From Chelonobacter sp050613185 (GTDB taxonomy: Bacteria > Pseudomonadota > Gammaproteobacteria > Enterobacterales > Pasteurellaceae), in the NCBI RefSeq assembly GCF_050613185.1, contig NZ_CP192511.1, positions 620,001 to 684,000 on the forward strand: DNA of 64,000 nucleotides, given 5' to 3'. The position numbers were made by a program, and so were the translations under genes. Below, in pieces: positions 51,409 to 59,986 of the stretch. The notes beneath the pieces are model-generated. The model was not told the origin of the DNA, made no database searches, and was given only the letters and a program-made list of their open reading frames with translations. How positions within the stretch are numbered: the stretch's first letter is position 1; every line of letters begins with the position of its first letter.

Positions 51409-53124
51409 TTACAGCGGTTGCAGATATTCTACCATTAACTGTAGCTGACGGTTACCGCGAAATTCATTAATATCCAAACGGTAAGCGATTTTCATCCGTT
51501 TCAACGAATGATCGGGATAAATTTGCGTATCCACATTAAACGCAATCGCATCCAACAACAATGAGCCGCCGGGCGGCTGTAACATCATTTTCAAATGCCG
51601 TCCGCCGACCAAGCGTTGTTGCAGCACCTCAAATTCGCCATCGAATACCGGCTCGGGAAATGCCTGCCCCCAAGGTCCGGCGGCGGCGATCAGTTCGGCG
51701 GTGTGCAAGGTCAGCTCGCTTTGCGCCAATTCGCCGTCGCTCCAAATCACGCCGGTGAGTTGTTCGGCATTTAAACTTTGCTGCACGACCTCGGCGAAAG
51801 CTTGACGAAAATCATCAAAATGCGCTTCGGCAATGCTTAATCCCGCCGCCATGGCATGACCGCCAAATTTTAGAATCATGCCCGGACAGCGCTGATCAAC
51901 CCTTTCCAACGCGTCGCGAATATGCAGCCCCTCAATCGAGCGCGCCGAGCCTTTCAAAATGCCGGCTTGATCTTGTGCAAACGCCACTACCGGGCGGTGA
52001 AAACGATCTTTAATCCGTGACGCCAGAATGCCCAACACCCCCTGGTGCCAGTCCGCCTGATACAGCGTAATCGCCCACGGCAAATCGTTTTCCAACTCGT
52101 TCAGACCACTGCAAATCTGCAACGCTTGCAGCTTCATACCCTGTTCGATCTCTTTGCGGGTTTGATTCAGCGCATCCAGCTCATACGCCAGTTGGCGTGC
52201 GGTCTGCATATCCTCCGCCAATAACAGTTCGACGCCGACGCTCATATTATCCAAACGTCCGGCGGCGTTGAGGCGTGGTCCGATTGAAAAACCCAAATCC
52301 GAGGCGACAAAACGACTAAGATCACGCTTGGCAATTTCCGCCAGTGCTTGAATTCCGTAGCGGCAACGTTGGGCACGAATCCGATTAATCCCTTGATAAG
52401 CCAGAATACGGTTATTTTGATCGAGCGGCACCACATCGGCGATCGTCCCCAGCGCCACCAAATCGAGCAGTTCGGCAAAATTCGGCAACGCCTGCGCACA
52501 GATATACCCGCCGTCACGCAATGCGGCACGCAGCGCCAACATCAGATAAAAGGTAACCCCGACCCCGGCAAGGGATTTGGACGGAAAACAGCAGTCCGCC
52601 AGATTCGGATTGATAATCGCGTCAGCCGCCGGCAAGTCGCTTGGCGGCAAGTGGTGATCGGTGATAATCACCTTGGCGCCGTGCCGTTGAATAAACGCCA
52701 CCCCCTCATGCGACGAGATACCGTTATCCACTGTAATCAGCAAATCAACCTGCTTTGCCAACGCCAGTTTTGCCACCTCGACACTCAGCCCGTAGCCCTG
52801 CTCAAAGCGGTTCGGCACCAGATAATCCACCTGCCCGAATCCCAACCGACGCAAAGCCAACACCGCAAGTGCGGTACTGGTGGCGCCGTCGGCATCAAAA
52901 TCGCCGACGATCACGATTTTTTGCTGCTGTTCGCGCGCGGCGAGCAACAGCTTGACCGCACTTTGCGTGCCGCTCAGTTGTTGCGGCGGCAACATCGCCT
53001 GTAAAGTGCGGTCGAGTTGTCGTTTATCTTGAATATGACGGGCGGAAAAAAGGCGGTCAAGCAACGGATGATCCGCCAACGGCAAGATCACCGGTGGCTG
53101 TCGGCGGCAAATGATTTTGTTCAC
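51409..53124 (-). CDS. recJ: Single-stranded-DNA-specific exonuclease RecJ
   Basis: This 571-residue 5'-3' exonuclease acts in recombination and repair. DHH-family motifs are GDFDADGATSTALAV near 74, VDNGISSH near 132, TDHHLPPSDLPA near 155, and the DHHA1 signature FGGHAMAAGLS near 420. The start is a GTG at 53124 with no convincing Shine-Dalgarno, so translation may depend on coupling with dsbC, 63 bases upstream. The dsbC-recJ order matches E. coli. Confidence 0.95.
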   Translation of the reverse strand: MNKIICRRQPPVILPLADHPLLDRLFSARHIQDKRQLDRTLQAMLPPQQLSGTQSAVKLLLAAREQQQKIVIVGDFDADGATSTALAVLALRRLGFGQVDYLVPNRFEQGYGLSVEVAKLALAKQVDLLITVDNGISSHEGVAFIQRHGAKVIITDHHLPPSDLPAADAIINPNLADCCFPSKSLAGVGVTFYLMLALRAALRDGGYICAQALPNFAELLDLVALGTIADVVPLDQNNRILAYQGINRIRAQRCRYGIQALAEIAKRDLSRFVASDLGFSIGPRLNAAGRLDNMSVGVELLLAEDMQTARQLAYELDALNQTRKEIEQGMKLQALQICSGLNELENDLPWAITLYQADWHQGVLGILASRIKDRFHRPVVAFAQDQAGILKGSARSIEGLHIRDALERVDQRCPGMILKFGGHAMAAGLSIAEAHFDDFRQAFAEVVQQSLNAEQLTGVIWSDGELAQSELTLHTAELIAAAGPWGQAFPEPVFDGEFEVLQQRLVGGRHLKMMLQPPGGSLLLDAIAFNVDTQIYPDHSLKRMKIAYRLDINEFRGNRQLQLMVEYLQPL

Positions 53125-53166
53125 GGGATTAAAAATGCCTTGATTAAAAAACGGTTCAGATAAATA

Positions 53167-53183
53167 ACGGGGCTTCGCCCCGT
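53167..53183 (-). terminator. Possible hairpin terminator after dsbC
   Basis: ACGGGG and CCCCGT pair around a CTTCG loop, four bases after the dsbC stop. The following T-run on the minus strand is weak, so partial read-through into recJ is likely. Confidence 0.55.
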
Positions 53184-53187
53184 TTGT

Positions 53188-53874
53188 TTATTGTGCTTCC
53201 TGTAAAGCCGCCAGCAGCTCTTTCGGCGGTAAATAGCCGCCAATCACTTCACCGCCGTCGGTTACCATGGTCGGAGTGCCGCGCACGCCGTATTGGCGCC
53301 CCAACGCATAATGCCGCGCCACGATATCCGGTGTTTTCAGCGCTTTTGGCGGTTTGCCGTTTTCGGCTTGATCCAAGGCTTCGTTACGATCTGCCGCCTG
53401 CCAAATCGCTTCCATCTGCCCGGCAGTTTGTGTATCCATGCCGCCGCGCGGGAATGCCAAGAAGCGCAGGGTAATGCCTAAATCGTTATACTCTTTCTTC
53501 TTGCTATACAGCAAATGGCAGTAATGACAGGTGATGTCCATAAACACCGTGACCACGTATTGTTCATTTTTCGCCGGATAGACGATCATCTGATCAGCAA
53601 AACCATTTAATTTATCCAACAGCATTTTTTCGCTTAAATTAACCAATTCACCGTTTTTCAATTCAAACAGATCGCCGCGCAAAATATAGTTGCCGTCGTC
53701 AGACACATAAAAAATGCCTTGGTCGGACACCACCGACTGAATTCCTTTTAACGGGGTGGCTTGAATTTGCATATTGCTCATGCCCAATGCGGATAAATTC
53801 TGCTGGATGGTTGCATTTGAAGCCAATGCCGCCGTGCTGACCAATGCGCTCAATAAAATTGCCGATTTTTTCAT
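53188..53874 (-). CDS. dsbC: Thiol:disulfide isomerase DsbC
   Basis: This 228-residue periplasmic isomerase has a signal peptide (about residues 1-18). The N-terminal dimerisation domain covers about 19-80. The thioredoxin-fold catalytic domain has MDITCHYCHLLY near 113 (CHYC, against CGYC in E. coli) and the cis-Pro loop GVRGTPTMV near 195. It lies between lptD and recJ; LptD is a known target of the periplasmic disulfide system, so the juxtaposition is fitting, though each gene has its own surroundings. Confidence 0.93.
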   Translation of the reverse strand: MKKSAILLSALVSTAALASNATIQQNLSALGMSNMQIQATPLKGIQSVVSDQGIFYVSDDGNYILRGDLFELKNGELVNLSEKMLLDKLNGFADQMIVYPAKNEQYVVTVFMDITCHYCHLLYSKKKEYNDLGITLRFLAFPRGGMDTQTAGQMEAIWQAADRNEALDQAENGKPPKALKTPDIVARHYALGRQYGVRGTPTMVTDGGEVIGGYLPPKELLAALQEAQ

Positions 53875-53900
53875 GGGTAATGGATTTCCTTGTTTTTAAT

Positions 53901-56270
53901 TTATTCTAAACTGAACGGTTTCACATACGGCAACATGCCTTTGTGCAACATACTGCGCAAACCGCTGCTGTCATTGCTGCCTAACCCCCGAATCTCAAAA
54001 TTGATCGAGAACGAGTTGTCATAAAAAACCTTATCACTGCTGTAATTCACCTCGTTGCGCGCCGAGGTCAAATAGCGGCGTGCACCGACACTGACGCTCC
54101 AACAACAGGTGTTATATTGCACCCCGCCGTACTGTTCCACCGCTTTATTCAGCGCCACATCATGGTAATAGCGTCCGATCACGGCCCAGTTGTCATCCAA
54201 CTCCCACGCCACGGTTGCGCCGACTTGCTTAATGTCCTGATTATACAAATTGGAACCGCTTTGCAAGTTTTGGTCGATATAACTTTGGCTGGCATAGCGA
54301 TAATTCAACTGCACCAGATTATTGCCGCTCGGATTATACTCCAACACCATATTGGCAAGTGCGGTTTTGTTCAAGTCGGTATCATATTGGTAACTGCCGC
54401 GCCAATTCCACGCACGGTTGATTTTCCAGTTCGATTCCAACGCCCACGCCGACGAGTGGCGGTTGGTGCGGGTGTCTAAACGCTCGTCAATCCGCGACGC
54501 CGTTAAATAATAAATCTGCCCCAACGAAAGATTAAAGCGTTCATCGGCGTTTTGGTCAAACAAACGCGTGGTGCCACCGACCGTGACCTGATTGGCGGAA
54601 GCAATCCGATCCAAACCGCTGTAACGGCGATCACGGAACAGTGAAAAATAATCCTGTTGTAACAAAGCGCTGTCATAACCCAAGCCTAAATAATTGGAAT
54701 AAATATCCTTGGCGCCAATATTGCTCTGGTTTTTATACGGGCGGTACAAATACTGCACGTGCGGTTCTAAAGTTTGACTATAACCGTCCAGAAAAGTTTG
54801 CGACTTAAACAGCACGGTTTGCAAATCCGCCTTGAATTGCGGCAACACGCGGTTGACACTGCGCTCCACCGCTTCTGCGCCAACGCCTTTGCCTTTGGTC
54901 TGCTGATAGTGGGTGGCGTATAATTTGGTTTGCAAATTCAAGCTGCCGTAATCATTGCTCAATGGCAGGTTCAACTCGGGCTGAATATGGAAACGCCAAG
55001 CCTTCGGTAACCAATTACTGTCATTATCAAACCGCACCGCCTGCGAATATAGGGCGAAATCCAACCAACCGTCCGCCAACCCGTTTTGATAATAATTAAA
55101 ATCAATTTGCGGCAAAGCACGGTACGGAGCGATATCGGTCTCGTCAAAAATCTGGAATTGCCGCCCTGACACGCTCAGATTGTAATTCGGCTGATAATAA
55201 CCCACAGTAAAGCGTTGATTGGCATAACCGTCGGTGCTGTTGCCATACACCGAACTAAAATCATTGAAATAGCGCTTATCACTCACCCGGGTATAGTCTA
55301 AATTCGCACGCCAATTGTCACCAAAACTCGCAGAATGTTGCCAAAAGAACAAATGACGGGATTTATTCTCGCCGAGATACTCTTTCAGCCGATCCTTATG
55401 CAAATATTCACTGGCGAGCGTTCCCGTTCCCAATCGGGTGAGATAGCGAAATTCCGTTTGCAATTGTAACCCACGATCAAACATATATTTCGGCGTTATC
55501 GTCGCATCATAATTCGGTGCAATATTCCAATAGATCGGTTGGGCATAGCTAAAACCATCTCGACTAGAAGAACTGAATTCCGGCATCAGCAACCCGCTGC
55601 GGCGGCGGTCGCCTATCGGTAGCTGCCAATACGGCGAATACAAAATCGGCACGCCCAACACTTTAAAGCGGGCGCCCCACATCTCCGCCACTTCTTCCTG
55701 CAAATCTTGCCGGATTTCGTCCGCTTCAATTGACCACGCATTGTCGTTCGGCAAACAGGAAGTGAAAGAGGCATTGCGCAAAGTGCGGTAGCGTTCGCGC
55801 ATTTCCGTTTGTTCCGCCGTGCCGCGCCCTTGCCGCCCGACAAACTGATAATCCACCGCTTCAATATCGCTGTCTTTACTGTTCAAATTGATCTTGGCAT
55901 TGCGCCCGCTCAAATCGATCTGCTCGTCACGATAAGACAACTCCCCGTCAACATGGGCGAAACGCTGCAACTGCTCGCCGCTGCCCTGAGTGGTAATTTT
56001 GGCGTGTTGCGATTGCAAATGACGGTTGCCTTGCTTAATGTCGACATCACCTTGGTAGGTCGCCTCGGTCGCATGCCGCATTTCACCGCGATCCGCTTCA
56101 ATATATACCGGCAATTCATTCGGATTGCCGTGCACCGGCTCACCGTTAAAGTGCGGTACGCCCAGCAAACATTGCTGTCTTAAATCCGCTTGCGCCGCGG
56201 TGCCGTGCAACGTACCGTATAATGCCGTCACCACAAGGCTCGCCAACAGGCTATAGCTGTTCTTTTTCAT
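53901..56270 (-). CDS. lptD: LPS-assembly outer-membrane protein LptD
   Basis: This 789-residue barrel inserts lipopolysaccharide into the outer leaflet, together with LptE. A signal peptide of about 28 residues is followed by the OstA-like jellyroll (about 50-190) and a C-terminal 26-strand barrel. Cysteines at 34, 172, 722 and 723 are placed like the four disulfide-forming cysteines of E. coli LptD (31, 173, 724, 725). dsbC lies directly downstream. surA, a frequent neighbour in other bacteria, is not here. The RBS before the ATG is weak. Confidence 0.95.
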   Translation of the reverse strand: MKKNSYSLLASLVVTALYGTLHGTAAQADLRQQCLLGVPHFNGEPVHGNPNELPVYIEADRGEMRHATEATYQGDVDIKQGNRHLQSQHAKITTQGSGEQLQRFAHVDGELSYRDEQIDLSGRNAKINLNSKDSDIEAVDYQFVGRQGRGTAEQTEMRERYRTLRNASFTSCLPNDNAWSIEADEIRQDLQEEVAEMWGARFKVLGVPILYSPYWQLPIGDRRRSGLLMPEFSSSSRDGFSYAQPIYWNIAPNYDATITPKYMFDRGLQLQTEFRYLTRLGTGTLASEYLHKDRLKEYLGENKSRHLFFWQHSASFGDNWRANLDYTRVSDKRYFNDFSSVYGNSTDGYANQRFTVGYYQPNYNLSVSGRQFQIFDETDIAPYRALPQIDFNYYQNGLADGWLDFALYSQAVRFDNDSNWLPKAWRFHIQPELNLPLSNDYGSLNLQTKLYATHYQQTKGKGVGAEAVERSVNRVLPQFKADLQTVLFKSQTFLDGYSQTLEPHVQYLYRPYKNQSNIGAKDIYSNYLGLGYDSALLQQDYFSLFRDRRYSGLDRIASANQVTVGGTTRLFDQNADERFNLSLGQIYYLTASRIDERLDTRTNRHSSAWALESNWKINRAWNWRGSYQYDTDLNKTALANMVLEYNPSGNNLVQLNYRYASQSYIDQNLQSGSNLYNQDIKQVGATVAWELDDNWAVIGRYYHDVALNKAVEQYGGVQYNTCCWSVSVGARRYLTSARNEVNYSSDKVFYDNSFSINFEIRGLGSNDSSGLRSMLHKGMLPYVKPFSLE

Positions 56271-56552
56271 TCCGTAACCTATACGTTAAAAACAGAGAAA
56301 TTGCCCTGATTGTACTCGAAATCCAACTATTGATCATGCGAATATTTTTATCACAATCGCAGGGTTAGCAAATGTTGTTGCAAATTTGAACTGCCGGCAA
56401 TGTTGAGAACCCGACGACAAATCCTATTTTTATTAGTAATAGTGGAAAAAAAAGGATCTATCGGAGAAATCATTGGAACATCCCAAGGGAATGGGGGTAG
56501 AATAAAAATTATCGATTCATTTCATGTCAATTAAATCTAACGAGGAAAAACT

Positions 56553-57503
56553 ATGTCGCAATTACAAGAATTACGCAAAATCACCGTGGTTGTCGCCGAC
56601 ACCGGCGATATCGAAGCCATCAAAACCTATCAGCCGCAAGACGCGACCACCAATCCGTCATTGATTCTGAGCGCCTCATCCCTGCCGCAATATGTCCCCT
56701 TGATCGACGACGCCGTTGCCTATGCCAAACAACAAAGCAACGACAAGAAACAACAATTGATCGACGCCGAAGATAAATTAGCAGTGAATATCGGCTTAGA
56801 AATTCTGAAAATCGTGCCGGGACGTATCTCCACCGAAGTGGATGCACGCCTGTCTTACGACACCGCCGCCACCATTGAAAAAGCACGCAAACTGATCAAA
56901 CTGTATAATCAAGCCGGTATCAGCAATGATCGTATTCTGATCAAAATCGCCTCCACTTGGCAGGGGATCCGCGCCGCCGAAGTGTTGGAAAAAGAAGGTA
57001 TCAACTGTAACCTGACCCTATTATTCTCCCAAGCGCAAGCCCGCGCCTGTGCCGAAGCCGGGGTTTACCTGATCTCCCCGTTCGTCGGTCGAATTTTAGA
57101 CTGGTACAAAGCCAACAGCGACAAAAAAGCATACGCACCGCATGAAGATCCGGGCGTGATTTCCGTCACCGAAATTTACGATTACTACAAAAAATACGAT
57201 TATAAAACCGTCGTGATGGGCGCCAGTTTCCGCAATATCGGCGAAATTATCGAACTTGCCGGTTGTGATCGCTTGACTATCGCTCCGGGCTTGTTAAAAG
57301 AGCTGCAAGAAAGCAATGAGCCGCTGGTGCGCAAATTGGAATTCAAAGGCAACGTCAAAGAGCGTCCGCAGCCATTGACCGAAGCCGAATTCTACTGGCA
57401 GCACAACAGCGACCCGATGGCAGTGGAAAAACTGACCGACGGCATCCGCAAATTCGCCGCCGATCAAGAAAAATTGGAAGCGATGCTAGTGACAAAACTG
57501 TAA
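56553..57503 (+). CDS. talB: Transaldolase
   Basis: This 316-residue enzyme of the pentose phosphate pathway transfers a dihydroxyacetone unit between sugar phosphates. TTNPSLILSA near 32, the VDARLSYDT signature near 96, and the Schiff-base Lys in ILIKIASTWQG near 132 are all present. Length matches E. coli TalB. AACGAGGAAAAA precedes the ATG. The 280-base gap upstream, shared with lptD, is AT-rich and holds no gene. Confidence 0.96.
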   Translation: MSQLQELRKITVVVADTGDIEAIKTYQPQDATTNPSLILSASSLPQYVPLIDDAVAYAKQQSNDKKQQLIDAEDKLAVNIGLEILKIVPGRISTEVDARLSYDTAATIEKARKLIKLYNQAGISNDRILIKIASTWQGIRAAEVLEKEGINCNLTLLFSQAQARACAEAGVYLISPFVGRILDWYKANSDKKAYAPHEDPGVISVTEIYDYYKKYDYKTVVMGASFRNIGEIIELAGCDRLTIAPGLLKELQESNEPLVRKLEFKGNVKERPQPLTEAEFYWQHNSDPMAVEKLTDGIRKFAADQEKLEAMLVTKL

Positions 57504-57521
57504 TCATTGCCGCTTAAATTG

Positions 57522-57556
57522 AAAAATCGGAATCTCGATCAGATTCCGATTTTTTA
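57522..57556 (+). terminator. Terminator after talB
   Basis: Arms AAAAATCGGAATCT and AGATTCCGATTTTT pair perfectly over 14 bases around CGATC, 18 bases after the stop. Confidence 0.93.
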
Positions 57557-57620
57557 TGATCAAAAAACCATGTTTTCCTGGTTTTTCCCTACTCGACCGC
57601 ACTTAATCACCGCACTTTGG

Positions 57621-57718
57621 TAACCCCCTCCATTCATGAAATAAATCGGGAGGGAGAGGAGGGAAATGATTTGAGCAATAGACTTGATCAGCGGTCCGAA
57701 GTGCGGCTAACCGCACTT
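57621..57718. repeat. Structured repeat, compact copy C
   Basis: On the minus strand an uptake-signal dyad AAGTGCGGTTAGCCGCACTT is followed by GCTGATCAAGTC and AAATCATTTCCCTCC, the same order as the left flank and left end of copy A. The middle is shortened to CTCCCTCCC, an imperfect hairpin and GGAGGG. The dyad forms the last codons of the adjacent M48 gene. It lies between the converging talB and M48 genes. Confidence 0.65.
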
Positions 57719-58470
57719 TGTTGCTGATAAAGCGCCAAGGCTTGTGGCAATACTTTTTGAATGTTCGCTTCCCGTTCTTGATAGCTCGGGTGAGTGGAAA
57801 CCAACTGCTGTAAAAATCCGGCGTCATCGGCAGAAAACTCATAGAGCTTCTGCCATAGCCGAGTCACGTGTTGTGGATTGTAGCCGGCTTCAGCCATTAT
57901 CAATAATCCTAATCGATCCGCCTCCAACTCACTACTGCGTGAAAATGGTTTACTGATGGCATATTCCGGCACCCAAGCCAAAGCAGAACCGACATAACTG
58001 AACGCAGTAGAAGCCACGGTGCCGCCGAAGATTCCAAGCAAACCTGTCGCCCGATCGAGATTCACCTGTTCTTTGCCGTGTTCTTTCACCACGTGCACCA
58101 TTTCATGCGCCAGAATCATTGCCAGTTCGTCATCACTTAAATGCAGTTTATCTACCAACGCACTGTGAATAACCATTTTCCCGCCGGGCATTGTCCAAGC
58201 GCTGATTTCCGGGCTGCGAAAAACCGCAATCTGCCAATCCAATGCCCGGCCACTTTCATTATATTGCTCTGCGATCGGAAACAAACGGGAAAAAGTGTGC
58301 GTCACCTGCACCGCGGTTGTCGAATCATGCTCAACGATACCGAACAGCTCCATCTGATTGACTATCCGCTGATAATTTTTTGCGGATTTTTGATTTAAAT
58401 CTTGGCTGCTAAGGCAGCCAGCCAAAGCAAGGCTAGCCGCTGACAGCAAAGCAAAACGCCATTTATTCAA
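57688..58470 (-). CDS. M48 metalloprotease lipoprotein, second of tandem pair
   Basis: This 260-residue lipoprotein has a signal peptide ending in LAGC (lipidated Cys near 19) and an M48 peptidase domain with the zinc motif LAHEMVHVVKEHG near 130 and the third ligand in SELEADRLGLL near 192. Related to the E. coli YcaL and LoiP quality-control proteases. Its last residues (QQQSAVSRTSDR) are encoded by an uptake-signal dyad that belongs to repeat copy C, so the original C-terminus may have been altered. It starts four bases after the stop of its paralogue. Confidence 0.85.
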   Translation of the reverse strand: MNKWRFALLSAASLALAGCLSSQDLNQKSAKNYQRIVNQMELFGIVEHDSTTAVQVTHTFSRLFPIAEQYNESGRALDWQIAVFRSPEISAWTMPGGKMVIHSALVDKLHLSDDELAMILAHEMVHVVKEHGKEQVNLDRATGLLGIFGGTVASTAFSYVGSALAWVPEYAISKPFSRSSELEADRLGLLIMAEAGYNPQHVTRLWQKLYEFSADDAGFLQQLVSTHPSYQEREANIQKVLPQALALYQQQSAVSRTSDR

Positions 58471-58474
58471 CTCA

Positions 58475-59251
58475 TCAACCCGCTTTTTTCGCTTTGTTAT
58501 ATACCGCCATCGCCTCCGGCATTAAACGGCGCAGATTAGCTTCGCGATCGGCGTTGGTCGGGTGAGTAGAGATTAAACCTTCTAAAGCACCGCCGGAGCC
58601 GCCGCTGGCCGCACTCATTTTTTGCCATAATTTGATCGACGCTTCCGGATTGTAACCCGCTTCCGCCATCAGCAATAAGCCGACTTCATCCGCTTCTGTT
58701 TCATTGCCGCGTGAGAACGGTTTGTTCAAGCCGTATTCTTGGGTCAAACCGACTACGCTGCTAAAATCATAGCCGGTGGTGGCGGTCAACACCGCGCTGC
58801 CGACACTGCCCAATAAGCCGGTCGCCATATTGAAATTCACTTTTTGTTTGCCGTGTTCTTTCAAGGCGTGCGCCATTTCATGCCCCATCACCACCGCAAT
58901 TTCATCATTATTTAATTTGAGTTTATCGACCAAACCGGTATAAAACATCATTTTACCGCCGGGCATCGCCCACGCGTTCAGTTCATTGCTTTTCATCACC
59001 GTAATTTGCCATTGGAACGGCACGCCGGTGTCGTTGGCTTTTTCCGCATACGGCTTGATCCGCTGGAACACGGTATTAATCCGTTTTGCGGTGTTGGACG
59101 TGGTATCAATCACCCCTTGTTGCTTCATTTCGTTGACGGTTTGGGTATAACTGCTCGCCGCCTGTTGGTTAATGGTTTGAGTGTCGGCACAAGCTGCCAA
59201 ACCCACGGAGAATACGGCAGTTAATGCCCATGTTTTGATTTGCTTTCTCAT
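58475..59251 (-). CDS. M48 metalloprotease lipoprotein, first of tandem pair
   Basis: This 258-residue lipoprotein has lipobox LAAC (lipidated Cys near 19) and M48 motifs VMGHEMAHALKEHG near 133 and NETEADEVGLLLM near 195, so catalysis should be intact. A Gly/Ser-rich loop (SAASGGSGGALEG) sits near 230. I start at ATG 59251, seven bases after AGGA; ATG 59254 adds one Met. The following gene is a clear paralogue in the same operon, a local duplication. It probably acts on damaged outer-membrane or periplasmic proteins. Confidence 0.86.
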   Translation of the reverse strand: MRKQIKTWALTAVFSVGLAACADTQTINQQAASSYTQTVNEMKQQGVIDTTSNTAKRINTVFQRIKPYAEKANDTGVPFQWQITVMKSNELNAWAMPGGKMMFYTGLVDKLKLNNDEIAVVMGHEMAHALKEHGKQKVNFNMATGLLGSVGSAVLTATTGYDFSSVVGLTQEYGLNKPFSRGNETEADEVGLLLMAEAGYNPEASIKLWQKMSAASGGSGGALEGLISTHPTNADREANLRRLMPEAMAVYNKAKKAG

Positions 59252-59346
59252 CATCACTTCCTCACAATTTAAAAAAATACCGCACTTTTGCAAGAGCGGT
59301 ATCTGATCAATAAACCCACTTTCCGTAACAAGGGAAAGAAACAACG

Positions 59347-59874
59347 TTATTTCTGTGCACGCTCAAACGAGGTTTTAATCTCTTCGCGGGCGGCTTCAAC
59401 GCCTTCCCAACCGTCCACTTTCACCCATTTACCGGCTTCCAGTGCTTTGTAGTTTTCGAAGAAATGTTGAATTTGTGCTTTCAGCAATGCCGGCACATCA
59501 TTGATGTCTTGGATGTGATCGTATTCTTTGCTTAATTTGCTGTGCGGCACGGCGATCAATTTGGCATCTTCGCCGGATTCGTCGGTCATTTTCAATACGC
59601 CGACCGGACGGCAACGGATTACCGAACCCGGAATCAACGGATAAGGGGTTGGCACTAATACATCAACCGGGTCACCGTCTAATGACAAGGTGTTGTTGAT
59701 ATAACCATAGTTCGCCGGATAAAACATTGCCGTCGCCATAAAGCGATCAACGAACACCGCGCCGGACTCTTTATCCACTTCGTATTTAATCGGATCGGCG
59801 TTTGCCGGAATTTCAATCACAACATAAATATCATCCGGCAGTTCTTTACCGGCAGGGACTTTTTCTAAACCCAT
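59347..59874 (-). CDS. ppa: Inorganic pyrophosphatase
   Basis: This 175-residue family I pyrophosphatase hydrolyses PPi in the cytosol and pulls biosynthesis forward. Metal-binding signature LDGDPVDVLVPTPYP is near 65, with VIEIPANADPIKYEVDKESG near 21 and FFENYKALEAGKWVKVDGW near 138. AAAAGGA precedes the ATG. Single-gene unit. Confidence 0.97.
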   Translation of the reverse strand: MGLEKVPAGKELPDDIYVVIEIPANADPIKYEVDKESGAVFVDRFMATAMFYPANYGYINNTLSLDGDPVDVLVPTPYPLIPGSVIRCRPVGVLKMTDESGEDAKLIAVPHSKLSKEYDHIQDINDVPALLKAQIQHFFENYKALEAGKWVKVDGWEGVEAAREEIKTSFERAQK

Positions 59875-59986
59875 TTTATATTCCTTTTTAAAATAGTGAA
59901 TGTAAACGCTATGAATTATAGCGTCAATCTTTTCGTTTTGTCGAGAAAATCCAACAGTGCGGTCTGGCTTAACCGCACTTATAGAA

